Positions 1 to 13,839 of a stretch of DNA of 64,000 bases are shown here, piece by piece. The position numbers and the translations under genes are program-made. The notes below the pieces were generated by a model. The model was not told the DNA's origin. It worked only from the letters and a program-made list of their open reading frames with translations, and did no database searches. The stretch comes from Climacium dendroides (Eukaryota; Streptophyta; Bryopsida; Hypnales; Climaciaceae): positions 62,001 through 126,000 of the forward strand of contig OX467082.1 of NCBI GenBank assembly GCA_950106755.1, given 5' to 3'. Every line of letters begins with the position of its first letter. The stretch's first letter is position 1.

Positions 1-1741
1 CCATCCTCTATTGGCATTCTTTGCATTGTTGAATGAATATGGCTCCAAAAAGTATCCATATTGCATATTTTGAAGTGTAATGGAAAATACCTTGTAGGTC
101 AAAATACAATCTTTCCAATACATCTTTGTAATCTAGGATTAGTGACTTAAAATTTTCACAACTCTTTTTTACAAGGTTTGAACCTTCTTTCAAAAGTTTA
201 GGCTTTTTTCTGAAAATAGAGGTTTTTCTAGTTGGCTAGCTGGATGTAAATGGAACCATTAAGCCCATGGTACAAATTAAGAGGTATTTATAAGCATATT
301 GGCATATTTGAGGTTACTTACAAATCTTTTGAGGTCTTGCAAATATGTGAAGGTTGAAAAAGTTATTTTTTTATACAATGAAATCCTGATTCATTGTTTC
401 AATATACATTATTGATCTCAAGAAAGCAAGGGTTTTCCATAGAAAATTCATTTGTCAAAGGTGGAAGTCCACTTTCACCATCATCTATTAAAACTTTCAA
501 ATGCTCAAATTTTGGTGGTGGTGGAATTTTAAATTGGTTGTGTCTATTTTGTAAAGGTAATAGCAATTCAAGTCCAACAATATCAAGTGAAATTTTAGAT
601 TCATTTTGAGAAATGTTAGAATATTCAAAACCAGAAAATGGTGATCCATTGTTTGAGTTTGCCACTATCTAGTAGAGGCAATATTAATTCTAACCCAATC
701 TTACAAAGCAAAGATGTTTTTGAAATATTTTGATAATCACATAATTGACAAATATAATTGAGCAGATTAAAAGGGGAGCTTATCTCTTTAACAATGTAGA
801 TACTAGGTGTCATTAGAAGGCTACTAACACCTAAATATAATGGTCTATTTGCTACTCCTATGTCTACTCTTACTTGCCAAGTAGATGTTGCAAGAAGATG
901 TTGCTAAGGAATCTTTTGGCTACATGAGATCTGGATATCATCCATTAGTGCACATTCCATGTAGAATATTTTTGTTGCCTTTGCTATAGACTTCTTTATC
1001 AAATTGATTGATCTTAAGGGATTTATTTACCTTACTTGCAATAAAATTCAATCCTTCAGCAAGAGAATAAAGTTTTAAAAATTCAAATGGTTGCCCTAAC
1101 AAGTCTAGAGTCTTAAAAGACAGGTCACTAGATTTCTAGTAGATGCACCAAAAATGTGAGCTATTTTAATTTCACCCCTTAAGTTAAAACTTTACCATCA
1201 AGTTCTAATGGCTATTTTAAATAATTTATCATGGAGGTGCCTAAGTCTAGTCTAGTATGTGCCTTCCAAGCAATGGACTTTCTACTAGTATTATCCTACA
1301 TTGTAAAACAAATCTAAATAATTCAAAACACTGTAAATGTAAGAAATCCAAAGTATTGACTATCTAAGTCAAGAGCTAAGTTTGGAGATGAAACCTAGGT
1401 TAACCAAGATCTAAAGTAGCATAATTTATAGAGGATCATTTTCCCTTTCCAAAATGATAAAATAACTTAAAATTGAACTTCCAAGTCATTGCAAGAAACA
1501 CTAGTCTTATTCTTTGTCACAATTCAAGTAACATTGTCTAGTTCTGCTAAAACTTTTGAATCTAAAGACTTAAGAACATGAGATAATTAGTGGACCTCTC
1601 TAACTTGATGGTTCTCACAACCATTTTTTTCAAAAAAATTTTGAATATATATTTAAAATTCATTTTTATTAATTTGTCATAAATGGAGGTTTAGAGGTTT
1701 TCATTACGTTCTATTTACCCAAGTTTTATAATCTAGAGCTA

Positions 1742-2155
1742 AAGTGTTCATGGTATGTTTGCATAGTAGGAAAGCATATTCATACCAAAAGGAATCTAAA
1801 AATACACTATTCTATATTTTCCACATGCTTGCAAACAACAATTCCATTGCATACAATTTTTGGACATTGATGGTGGTTTTAAGATTATTCTTTTGATGAA
1901 GAATTGTCACCATCAACTCTTCCCAAATGGCCAATTTTTAATTTTAAAAAAATTGCTTTTCCTATCTTTTACAAATTAAAATGTAAATGAGTCCATTTTC
2001 ATGAGATTTTGCACTTTTGTAGTTCTCCTATCAGAGAATTTTCTTAAGCTTTTCCTTCATAGGGTACTTTCTTCTTTAAGGTGTATACATTAGACATATT
2101 TTTCATGTTTTTTTAAATTTGTTTTTTTTAGTCATATAGTACTCCTTGAAAAACA
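1742..2155 (+). repeat. dispersed repeat, copy A
   Basis: This stretch aligns over its whole length with 46528-46950 in the same orientation. Shared blocks include a segment around 'ccattgcataca' / 'ccattgcacaga', then 'atcaactcttcccaaatgg' / 'atcaactattcccaaatgg', then 'tagttctcctatcagagaat' / 'tagttctcctactcaaagaa'. The copies differ by many substitutions and small indels, so both are old. There is no coding frame. It is probably a fragment of an ancient transposable element. Confidence 0.75.
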
Positions 2156-2329
2156 TGAGCACAAATCCAAAAGTGCACAAAAAAACTTCATTGTTTAGGG
2201 CCATGATCGTTCCCTAGCAAATGATATTTAAAGGTTAAGTTCTTCACTGTGGTGAATCTAGAAGACTTCAATTCTTAATATCTTAAAGATCTAAACTACC
2301 ACATTAACTATCTCAATAACTTTTTAAAA

Positions 2330-2610
2330 CTTATTGCAATAAACATATACTAGTAACTTCAAAATTACTACAACAATGTTTTTTCATAACTTTATAAAAT
2401 TATCATGGTAATTTTTTACTAATAACTTTAAACTTAGTATATTAACTTTTTGTAATAACTTTTCAAAATTATTGTAGTAACTTTTTCCAATCAAAATCAA
2501 AATCACCATGGTAACTTTCTTTAATACATTCTAAATTTAACATGATAATTTTCTTTAGTAAATTTGAAGATTACCATAGTAGTTTTTAGTTTTACTGTAG
2601 TGAATGGCAC
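2330..2610. repeat. degenerate repeats of a TAACTTT-type unit
   Basis: Units resembling 'accatggtaacttt', 'attgtagtaacttt' and 'attaccatagtag' recur every 30-40 bp with many changes. This is an eroded simple tandem array with no coding potential. Confidence 0.5.
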
Positions 2611-2695
2611 AAAGTCAACCAAGGTTGTTATCCAATTGTTTATGAAGGAGATTTTTAGTTAAGAAACTTCTTCAGCGACTTCTTTCATAAAGTTT

Positions 2696-2850
2696 TTGGA
2701 AGTTTCTTGAAAAGCTTCATTGGTAGAAGCCTCAAAAAATTTCTTGAGAACCTTCTGTGATAGAAGTCTTAAGAAGTTTCTTAAAAAGCTTCTTAAAAAG
2801 CTTCTTTGATAGAAGTTGTGGGAAGTTTCTTGAGAAGCTACCTTTCTCTC
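2696..2850. repeat. minisatellite (GAAGTTTCTTGAAAAGCTTC-like units)
   Basis: Imperfect copies of a unit built around 'gaagtttcttgaaaagcttc' follow one another, spaced by 'attggtagaag', 'tgatagaag' and similar links. The short open frame across it simply reflects the repeat. Confidence 0.7.
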
Positions 2851-4434
2851 TCTCCCCTATCATCGAGCTTGTGAATGCTACAAAAATGTCAACAATTGCT
2901 CAAAAAACAACTCTTGTACAACTTCCAAACTTCAATTATTCATAACTTCTTGATAACTTGGCAAGGTTTAATAATTTCGATGTCTTTGAGGAGCTCCCAC
3001 AAATCTCGACATTTTTAACAACTAAAATTGGGGTATTAGTAATCCCTCCTACAATTTAACCACAAGATTCAAGGTCAAAGCTTCACCATTGTGACAAGAG
3101 TTATTAACATGATACAAAAGGTTGCTAATTTTGAAGTCAAAGCTTCTCTATCCCAACAGGAACTATGAAAATGGGGGAAATTATTGACTTACCTCATATT
3201 AATTATGGTTTTGTGGGTTGTTGTTTACTCCACAATGATATCAATTTTCAAACATATTAAGTTATTTTTAGATACTTTGCTTACTGCTTGAAAATGAGTG
3301 TTTCATTCCTAGAGGACCAAGGCAATTTTCCTATCAAAAATCAATCAAAACTATGATCTCTATTGCATGGAGGAAAAAAAACCTAAGAATTGTTTTTTTT
3401 GGCCTATCTAATTGTAGGATCTCATAATACACTACCACAACTATGAGCCAAAGAAACTTCAAAAACTTTAACCACATAGATTGCACGATATTTGCATTGG
3501 AACTAAAGAAAACAAGTTTTTTTGTTCCTTGTTCAATTGGAAATTTTTGTTTGTTAATCTTTTTAATTTAAAACTTTTGCACTACCAATTCTAATTCCAT
3601 TTCTTTTTATATTACAAAATTAGGTTGAGAGTCTATGGAAAAAAATTCAACAAAAGAAAACTTAATTTTCATTTATTAAAAAATTGCTAAGCAAATATAT
3701 GTTTAAAATTGATGAAAAAATTAAACTCTCAATAATTTTAAGGGAAAATAAAATTGCAATAATTCCAATAGTAAGGTTCTTGTAACAATCAAACCTAACC
3801 TTGTCTAACAATTTGTTTTGAAATATTACAAAAATTGAATTAAAAAATAAACCCTCTAAGTTATTTCTTTGGAAAAATGCTTATATTGCCTGAAAAAACT
3901 AAGATTGTCCATAATTTTTTCATTCCTCATCCAAATTGAATGAATCAAAGTTCACATGTAGACAAAAATATGGTGTTTTTTGGTAAATAAATAAATAAAT
4001 AATTGTGTTTAAAATTTTGTGATTTTTTTTACTATCCACAAATCTTTGTTTTTTGTCATTATTCCATAACTTTCAATCTTGAACACCAATTGAAATAAAA
4101 TTATATTGTTATGGACCTCCTATGGCCCATAACTTCAAATCATAATCAAATCAAAATACAAATACAAAATATGCATAATAATACGAAAATCTATTCCAAG
4201 GAGCTTGAACTATCCGACCATAAAGAGAGATCATAACAAGCCTGTCTCCTCACCCTCGAGCTCTGTCTTATGTCATGGAGTCTAAATCACTAAAGACTAT
4301 TAGTGCTTAAAATAGATTGGGACTATTTTTTTATCTTTATCTTTCTATCTTTCTTCTTCTATCTTTGGTTCTATTTAAAACCATCAATTAAAGTAAAAGT
4401 CCTAGTTCGCTTCTCCAATTATATCTAATCCAAA

Positions 4435-4535
4435 TCTTCATCTTATCTACATCATCTCATATCTACATCTTCTCATATCTAAATCATCATCTTATGTAAA
4501 TCATCTCTTAATATCCAAATCTTCATCTTCTACTT
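4435..4535. repeat. low-complexity TCATCT/ATCTACAT tract
   Basis: Short reiterations of 'catctcatatctacat', 'catcttctcatatctaaat' and 'catcatcttatgtaaat' make a simple-sequence stretch. A looser run of 'cattcatc' units lies at about 4700-4800. Confidence 0.5.
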
Positions 4536-7500
4536 GAAGTTATCTAACTTCAAGTTTGAACACACTTGTGCTTATCCAATGCACTAGTCATCCAATTGGA
4601 GTTGCCTAACTCCAATACTCAAATCCATCATCTAAAGATATATCAACAAGGTCTGCTTATCTACTAGTACACCTTCCATTATGAATATGTTCATGACCAT
4701 CCATCAATGCATTCATTCATCAAGTGATTTCAAGTCATAACAAAAGTCATGACCCAATCATCAATCATTTCATTCATTAATGCATTCATCCATCCAAGAT
4801 GGTGTCAAGGGTCCTGACATATACATCCACAAAGCTCTTGTGGAAATACACAAGCTCAAAAAATCTCAAAAAAAATTGCTTCAAATCAAGACCTTAGGAA
4901 CCTAGTCAAGCTACCTGAACCCAAATCGTCCTCCAAGGGAATAAAGAGTTTTTTAGGGATTAATACAAGTTTTGCAAATGACTTTTACTACTTTCTATTT
5001 TTCATTTTGTTCTACTTTTTTTTGCCTTCCTATTATTCAAACTCGATTATTCTATTCTAAAAGCCCACTTTTAAAATTCTATGCAATAACTAACTAAATA
5101 ATTGAAATTTGTGGATGTCTCTCAATTCTCAAAGTTAATTATTATTCTATACTACTTTGAATGACTCTAATTGCTTCTTTGTGATTTCCTCCATCATTCC
5201 CTAACTCACATAATGACTTAAAAGATCAAGTTTCCTCTTCAATCTATCATTCAATCTTTAGCTTTTGGGCTCTAAATTTTGTTTATTGCAATTGATAAGT
5301 GCTAGTGAAAAAAAAGTGGTGAGATTAGAAGTGACTAGAGTTTAATTCTATGCTACCTTGATTCTAATTTATTGATTTTTTAATTTCTCTTTTTTTGCTA
5401 GTTCTCTCTTTATATCACTAAGAGTACTTCTCAAACTTCTTACTTTCTTATACTCATTTTCTACTTCCTTTCCATCTATTCCATTTATTTAAAAATAAAA
5501 GCCAAAAAAATGGAGCTATAATTTTATTCTTCGTAAGGGCGAAAATCATTAGATCCCTCTTCCTTGACATAGATTGGCATTGTGAGCCTGGGCTTATGGT
5601 TGACATGTTCACCCTATCATGGACCTAGCTTGGGCTAGGGATTGGCCACCTGATCCTTAGTGGCTACTCCTAAGAGGTTGGTTGCCCTAGCTGGTTACAA
5701 GGGCTAGCCTTTGGGTTCACTTGTATTCAAAGAAAACCTTAACCTTTTCATGAGAAAATTCTCACAACAAATAGTCTTTCACAAATTCTAAGTGCCTAGC
5801 AAGTTTTTTTAGGAAATAAACTTCAACCCAAATGACTCTAATGTTTTAAAAAAAAACTAAATTTGGACTACAAAACTTATATTTTTGCAACTAAACTTAA
5901 CAAGATGGTTAATCCAAATCATCAATATTTGCAATGAACTAAGTTCAAAGTTCCAATGTGTTTTGCAAATTCAATGAAAATTCTAAATAATTTTTATACT
6001 CTTAAAGTCAAAGCTTTGCCTTGCCATAAGGGACAAGGAAAATTCAAGTTGGCACATCATGCAGTTTTACAATTAAACTAAAAGAAAGATATCACTACAT
6101 ATGTCAATACAAACAAAAATTAATAAAAGACCATATAAGCTAATACAAATTATTAATACAACCAAATAGCATCAAATTATACTTTAGAGGTGGCACTAAG
6201 CAACAGCACCAAGGTAAGGAGTGGTCTTTACACTCTACAATTAGTATAAAATAAACGAAAATATGCAAAAATACAAGCTAAGCTTTAAGAGCTTGTACAA
6301 ATACATGACAAGTAGTTTAAATGTCAATAAAACACACACGAAATGAAATGGTAGGATATCAAAAGACTTCTATATTCTTCAAATCTTTTTCAATTGTAAT
6401 AAAAAGAGAATAAAGTACTCCAAAGCACACACAATAAAATTTGGCTCATAAATGGATAAAAAGTTCAATTAAATGTAACAACATATATAAAGTCAACATT
6501 TGGCTTAAAAAGAGGTGAAATGAGAAAAAAATGAGCAACCTTACATACATTTCAAAAGGTTCCTATCCCCTCTCATTTTATTTGCTAATCTTATTTTTTA
6601 AGATTTTCATTCAAGTTTTCAATTTTTTACTTCTCTAACGGTTTGTTTTCCTAACTCTTAAACATTTAATTCCAAATCACAAATGGGTTGTGTCATTGAC
6701 TTCAAAAAGACACTTTGGTCTAGCTCCGCACTAGCCCCTTTACCCTACACCCTCAATTCATCAAAACCTAATATCAATTTAACAAAACAACTGAATAAAA
6801 ATCCAATTTGGGGAGCTTGACTTTTTTTTAAAAGTGACTAGCATGAGGTCTTCAGAAGATATGATGGAGTCAAAAAGTTCTTAACTTCTGACCTCATTTC
6901 AATTCCATATGCCTCCAAAACATTGGTCAACTTCCATCTTAAAAACTTTAAATTGTTGGTTGTTGGAAGATGTTGCCATTTGAACATATCTTGCTATCTA
7001 AATGTCCTAAAACTTGTTGGAGTTTTTTACAAATATAAAATAAGATATCCTAATTTTTAGTGAGAATTTACCACATTCTGAAAAATTTACATGAATTTAC
7101 CATTGAAAGTAGAAGCAATTGACCATTTGAAAAGGCATTTTCTAGCCTTGTGGCCTTGTAGATATAAAAAATTTCAAAACTTTTTGAGAGATCTCCCAGG
7201 AAATCCTACAATACATGTGTAAGCCCATCAATGGACTCTACATATTTGTCAAAGGCCAACAAAATATCAATGCAACTTTTAGATTCTAGATAATCTTTCA
7301 AACAAAAAAAAATCTTCTTAAAAGATCTGCAACTTTTCATTTTAATTTCAACCCAAAACCTACTTCTTGTCTATGAATGAGTGGTGCTTTTCTCCTACAA
7401 TTTTAGATTAAGCACCCAATTCATTAAGAACATTTCAATTTCTTCCATTCAATGTTCCTATCGTTGCAAGAAAGTACGTGTTGAATTTCTTACTTCTTGA

Positions 7501-7907
7501 CTAAGATGTGACCCCTTGTTCTTAGCACTTCTAGGTGCTTCAAGGCGCTTTCAAAGCATTGTGCAATCTAAATTAAGATGCCTTTTTTATTCAAAAGCAC
7601 AAATATAATTCTTTCTTATTTAAACCATTGTAATTATCTATTCTAAGCCAAAGTTAAATGCACCGTTTTGTAGATACTTAAAATGACTTTTCAAAAATTG
7701 TCAAATCAAATCTTTGCATTTTAAATTTAAAGTTCTTACATATCTTTCAAACAATGAATATATTGGAGATCAAATTTGTATTCTTGGATTCACAACCCTT
7801 CTTGATGGAAAATTACAAGCACCTTAAACCACATACAAAAAAGTTTTATCCTTATAAACACTCTTTTAAATTGCTTATTTTTAAATACAATTTCACAATT
7901 GATTATA

Positions 7908-8090
7908 CAAAGCATTTTTCTCATGAGATTAGATTTTTTTGCAACACAAGATTTACTGTAATAATTGTTGTGAACTATTTTTTATCTCTTTGTTGATTTT
8001 CCAAAGCATTTTTCCATGAGACCTAACTTGTCAACAACACAAGACTCACTCTAAAGATTGTTATGAACTATTTTTGCATACTTGAGAGCA
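7908..8090. repeat. direct tandem duplication, period 94 bp
   Basis: The block starting at 7908 ('caaagcatttttctcatgag') is repeated from 8002 ('caaagcatttttccatgag'). Both continue through 'caacacaaga' and 'attgttgtgaactattttt' / 'attgttatgaactattttt'. There are two diverged copies and no coding sense. Confidence 0.8.
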
Positions 8091-10377
8091 CTTACAATAT
8101 GCAACAATCAAATTTTAATTATGTGCATGATTTCTATGGTCACTATTAAAAACAAATCTTGAAATCACCCTAAACTTAACAATTTTTGTTTAATTGATTT
8201 TGAAATCAATTTTTTTAATGAATTTTAGTTGAATTAGGAAATGTGGTTTGGTTCTTCCAAAAAAATTTAGTTTTTTGAATACTGCAGAGTCCAAATCAAT
8301 AGAATATCATCTAGAAAGTCAATAAAAAACTTACTACATTGAAGGCCAACATTTACTTTAGTCTTTAATATTTTATTCTAAATGACTACATCTACAATAA
8401 AGGACAAATTTTGCTCTAATAGTTGAAAAACAAGTTTGATGCCACTAAAGCAAAATGACACAAGGGTAAATTCAATCCAAAAAAATGGCCCTTTTTTTTC
8501 TTCTCTACATCTTCAATAAGAGTTTTTTTTTTATCATAACCTTTGCATCAATTGTTTGTTTGGCTTAAAACTTGAAATCAAATTACATACAAAAGTTTTA
8601 TAAATTGAATAATTTTTTCTAAATATTTGATATCATTTTATTATTTTTATCTCACCTTTCATTGGATGTCTATAGTTGCTAATTTTCAAGTTTTTAGTCC
8701 TATTATAAATTCAAAAGTAAAAACTCAAAGTTACAAATTAGTGATGTTGTAGGTCATCTAGCATTACATGGCTTTATTGTTGACATTGTCTCCATTCAAA
8801 TAGCATGGTCCATAGACCACTTTATCAAACACATGATTTCCAACCCTTGTTGGATATCATTTTATAAGGTCAAGCTCCAAAACACATGTAAATTCACACC
8901 TAAATCTATAAATCTCCACATGCATCTATCAAACTTCAAGAAGTCATTGCTACTCCAAGATGTGTTGGTCCTAAATGACTAGTATATATGAGTCTTGCCA
9001 TACTTGAGATAGATAACATCACTACATTTGAATGAATGTTCATATTGCAAAAGTGAAATCCTAAAACCAACCATTTATTTTAATACACTATTGAACTCTT
9101 TCAAAGACCTCTACTATCTTTTCAGAAAAGATTGTTTGAATTTTAAATATATTTTTATAAGATTTTATCACTTTGTAAAAGATTCTAGAATCCTCCATTG
9201 TTTAGAAGATTCCAAAAACTTTTAAAGCCAAATCACATACAAAGGTATCTCCAAAAATATTAGACTTGCTGGAATCTAAAATGTAACTTCATTTTAGCTA
9301 TTGATTTTTTGAGGCCTATCTATTGTATTTGGTTGTTTTCATTGTTTTCTACAAGACTCAAAGTTTCATGAAGACTAAAAATTTTTTATCCCCCCAAAAG
9401 TAAAAACTTGTCTACTAAAGTTCCAATTGACATTTAGATGTTAGCCTATCAAGTCTTTGAATGGTAGTAAAAGAGTCCATTTTATAATCAATAATTATGT
9501 GATTGAATTCCAAAAAATAATGTGTATACATATTTATAAGAGAGGGTAGAAAAAGACTCTTTTGCTATAGCTTGATTATTTTTTTAAAATTTATGATACT
9601 AAGAAGTAAAAACATGTGAACATCTTTTCCAATATTAAAAATAATCCAGATGATGATTGTGATGAAACAAATAGTATACATACCATTTACACCAAGGGCC
9701 CTATGAATCTCATCTTGGAATCAAATGTTCAAATTTTTTTTATTAGGATAAAATAATTAAAAATTTGTCAAAAATCAATAAACTGATTAAAAAATTATAC
9801 AATTTGGAGTCCAAAATTTAATCATTAAAAATCATTCGTGACAATTATGTGTTTTAGAAATTAAAAAAAATTCAATAAAAATATCTATTCAAAATGCTAT
9901 GTTGGAATAAAACCCCTAAATGTAGTGTTATAACTAGTGATGTTTGTCTTTTGAAGGATTTAATTTATGAAATTTCTTCTTCACCTCATTGAAGGGATGC
10001 CTTGCCATACTATTCATCCATAAATTTTCTTAAAAGATGGCAATGTTAAAGTAATTGAGAGTTTCAAAAGTTTAAGAATGAACCTCTGAACGAACTAAAG
10101 TCTTGTTCCACAAAAGTAATTTCAATGGTATCTTTCAGAGATGTGGGATCCAATTTTTTTGAAAACTAAAAATTGGCCACATATAAATGATTGATGGCGA
10201 TGAAATCTCACACCATTAAAAACATGGCATCCAAATCAATGGAAAACCAACATTTATTTGTTGATTTACATACTAGACTCACCATATTAATACATATATG
10301 TAAGCTACAAAAGTGTTTACCAAAAGCACAATATATGTATTGATTTGATTATTCTTCTTTATATTAATTTGGGCAAT

Positions 10378-10548
10378 CACTAGTAGAAAATTTAGTTTTT
10401 TTGTTGAGTTGGTTGTGTCAATTAAGGTTAGTTTTTTGTTGATATTGATAGAAATCCAATAAAGTCAACAATTTTTTTTCAAAATCAACAAAAAATTGAC
10501 TTGGATCAACATGACCAAGTCAACCCTAAACTAAATTTTCTACTAGTG
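10378..10548. mobile_element. CACTA-type MITE (171 bp)
   Basis: The element begins CACTAGTAGAAAATTTAGTT and ends with the near-perfect inverted complement AACTAAATTTTCTACTAGTG. Its interior is mostly a foldback, with further inverted matches such as TTGTTGAT/ATCAACAA. It is flanked on both sides by AAT (10375-10377 and 10549-10551), a 3-bp target duplication. CACTA...TAGTG termini with a 3-bp duplication are the signature of the CACTA (En/Spm) superfamily. It carries no transposase, so it is non-autonomous. Confidence 0.85.
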
Positions 10549-11059
10549 AATATATAATTTTTGCTGGAAGATGCTAACTTTAAAAAAAAAAATCTAAACC
10601 AGCTAAAAAACTTACCAAAGGTGATTTCTAGACATACTCATTCTACTTTTTGGTCCCTTTGACTACAAATAAGTGGTTCTTTGTTCATAACCTTTACACC
10701 ATTTGTTCATATTCTACAAAAATAAAAATAAAGGTATATGTAGTACTTTTAGATATTGTGTAAATATTTTTTGTTTTAAAATATTATTAAAATAATTTTA
10801 AATAGCCTCTAATCAAATGCATTAGTAGAAATTCTCTATCCAAATCAACAAATTTTCAACCAAAAAATATTTATTTTTTAAAATTTGGACATATGGACTT
10901 GGACAAAGTGTAACCAAAAAGAGTTGATTTGGATGTCCCTACAAACACTTTGGTGTTGTTTGTTAACAAAAAAAATATTCTAATTGATTGTTGATAATTT
11001 AAACCTAAAAGCACTAGTTTTCAACAAAAAGTTGTTGAGTTTTGTCTATTGATTTGGAC

Positions 11060-11061
11060 AC

Positions 11062-11092
<31 letters not shown>

Positions 11093-11131
11093 AAAGTGCA
11101 ACAAAAAGTGCAACAAAAAGTGCAACAAAAG
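11060..11131. repeat. (CAA)n microsatellite and 13-bp minisatellite
   Basis: A run of about ten CAA triplets is followed directly by three copies of 'aaaaagtgcaaca'. The polyglutamine-like frame across it (11042-11242) is a by-product of the repeat rather than a gene. Confidence 0.9.
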
Positions 11132-13839
11132 GTAAAAAGTGTTGAAAAGCTATTTTTTACCTTTTTTTGTTGTTGGATTTATTGCAACAAAGTAGTGATG
11201 TATAGTTGCCATGTAGATTTGAACCCTAAACCTATTGTCTAAGATAATAAAACTTGAAACACTACACAACAAGTTTATCTTATTGTCCTCCATAAATACT
11301 TTGTATTTACTTATATATTTTCAATTTAGATTTTGTTGGACTTGGTAGACTTTCACAATTGTTTAGGCATAGAAATATAACTTTTCTCAAAAAAATTGTA
11401 CTAAAAGAAGTTGAGAAATTGAATTAACTTTCTTCTCCAAAAATCCATATCACATTTGAAGATTTCATTATATAGTTATGGGCAAAATTCAAAGAGCATG
11501 TCTGAAAATGAAAGAAGAAATGTCCCTTCCAACCCCTATCTAAACTTTGTCCATAAGTTTTGATAAAAGGCTTAAAAGCACAAACCATTTTATGGATATC
11601 AATATCGACTTCATTTTCCAACTTATCCTAGTTCAAAGTGTTTTGACAAAAGTTATTTTTCTATACTCAAATGGCCACTGAAGTCTGCTAAGTTTGACAA
11701 ACACCAAATTGTAAATGATTGATCCCGAAATTCCCTATGCTAGAGCTTGTAGAAATTTACTCTAAATTAAACAGAAAGTCAACATGTCATAAGTTGTATG
11801 GATTTCTTTTGAATTGTGACTGTGCAAATTTAAAGTAAACATGTTAGAAATCACAATGGAATAAATCACAATAATACACTTGTAGATTGAAAGATATTAA
11901 TGACATTCAATCATGAAGGTCATAAAATTGCTATAGTAATGCAAAGCCTTTCAATCCTTGTTTCAAATTTTATATCTAAAAATTTGGTTACTAATATATT
12001 TTGAAGTTAGCCTCTAAATTTCCACAACTATGCTTTCTCCAACAATGCTCCAAATTGCCATATCCTAAACAAATAACAAATTCTAGACCAACAACATTTC
12101 TAGACACATTTAATTGTAGCATCTTATAGCATTTAAATTGAGAGGATGTGCAAAGAATCACACAAAATTTCCACCATGTGGATTGCAAGATGTTATAAGC
12201 TCTAGAACTAACAAAACTCATTTTTTGGACCTTGAAAAGAATAGAGCAATTGCACTTCACAAGGTCACATTTGCATGAAAAAATGCCCCAAATGATTGTG
12301 CTTCTTTGAATTCATTTTTGAAGGCAAGTTGGTTCTAGGCTTCAAAAATTTCAAATTCTTTGAAATAGATGTAAAAACAAAAGAAAAAATAATGAGTAGA
12401 AGAAACAAATGATTCAAAATACTAAATAGTTAACTAATTTATAAGAACTTGTTAAAAATGCCAATTTGAATGGTTGGAAAGTTTTGATAAACAATGTGCA
12501 TGATATGAATTTTTTTTTTTAAATATTGAAACTTGAGTAAGATAAAAAGCTTAAAGGTTATGATTTAGAATACAAAATCCTTAATCTCTAAGGGCTCAAA
12601 CAACCATTTTTTGATTGTTGCCCAACTTTTGGTTGATTTTTCAAGCACAGAAAAATTTTCTTCCAATTTTTTCATTTTTTCATTTGAAAATGCATGGATT
12701 GTCTTTCAATGTTCATATTCAAATTGAAGATCAATATGGACGAACAAAAACTAAAGGAGAAATAGCACAAGTGTCTAGAATTGCCTAGTGTTGTAAAACT
12801 AACTAAGTATATAGGGAAAGTGTGGATGTTCTCATCAATAAATCTTTGCACTTTTTCACAAATCTATAGAAACTACAATTTTGACCAATCAAAAATAATT
12901 TCAAATGCTAAAAATAAAAACTACAATTTTGGTAAATTTTTGAAGCTATATCTTAAATTTCATTTGAAATGAATCTAAAAATAATTTCACAATTTTGATT
13001 GTATGCATACTCTCTAATTATTTTGCTTCACATAATATTCTTCGTTTGATTACAACTTCAAAAAAGTCATAGAACTTATATTTTATCACACATTTGTATT
13101 TTTTTCCAAATCCCTTGGACGTTTACAAGTTTAATGCCCCTAAACAATATATGCTCATGAATTTTGACTCATTGATCATAATGGAATCATTTCAAGCTTT
13201 CCACATATATATAAGACTAAAAGATCAATTTCAAAAAATTATTTTTGACAAAAGCAATTTCTTTTCTTTTTTTTAGCTCCTTGAGCCTTAAGCTCGTGAA
13301 GTTGAGAGACAAATCACATGTCATTCAATAATTTTTTACCATGTAGTCAAAAGTTATGAAAATTGTTGCACTTTTAAGATATCTCTCATCTTCTAACAAA
13401 CAAGAGTACAACTATGAGGCCTAAAGTTGTTCCCACATGCAAAGTTTGGATAACATCAATGCAAATACGAGGAGTGACATCCATATCCTTGTTCCAATGG
13501 AGCACCTATCATCAAGCTTGTGTAGTGGAGGTAGTGGCATTGATGTTGTGCTTGTTCTTGTACCAAATCATTCATCATCTCAGCCACAAGTAAACCTTCC
13601 ATTTGACGTTGTCATGTTTGTAACACGGCTTCACCATGTGGTCCTGTACTATGTAGGGGTTGGCAACCACAGGTGTGATTTCTTGGAAAAAAGGTGTGAT
13701 GCCATGCGTTGGCTCCTGGGGTTCATTTTCACTATTCTCGGAGGCTTAGAGACCGGTGTTAACAATTCCTTAGAAAAGAAGTGTGCCATCATGCAACCAT
13801 GCTTGGAATCCATTCCTATCCACGTAGCCTATTGAGGAT

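Larger units (their letters stand above)
1..13400. other. AT-rich gene-poor region
   Basis: I recognise no gene here. The DNA is strongly AT-rich, with long A and T runs, and open frames are short and carry no recognisable motif. It holds degenerate minisatellites, a dispersed repeat, a short tandem duplication and a CACTA-type MITE, each listed separately. A patch of higher GC at about 5520-5720 stands out from its surroundings but has no coding sense that I can see. The texture is that of old, eroded transposon-derived intergenic DNA. Confidence 0.7.

Noticed and set aside
11042..11242. A polyglutamine protein gene
   Set aside because: The frame is created by a CAA microsatellite and a short minisatellite, with no supporting sequence around it.
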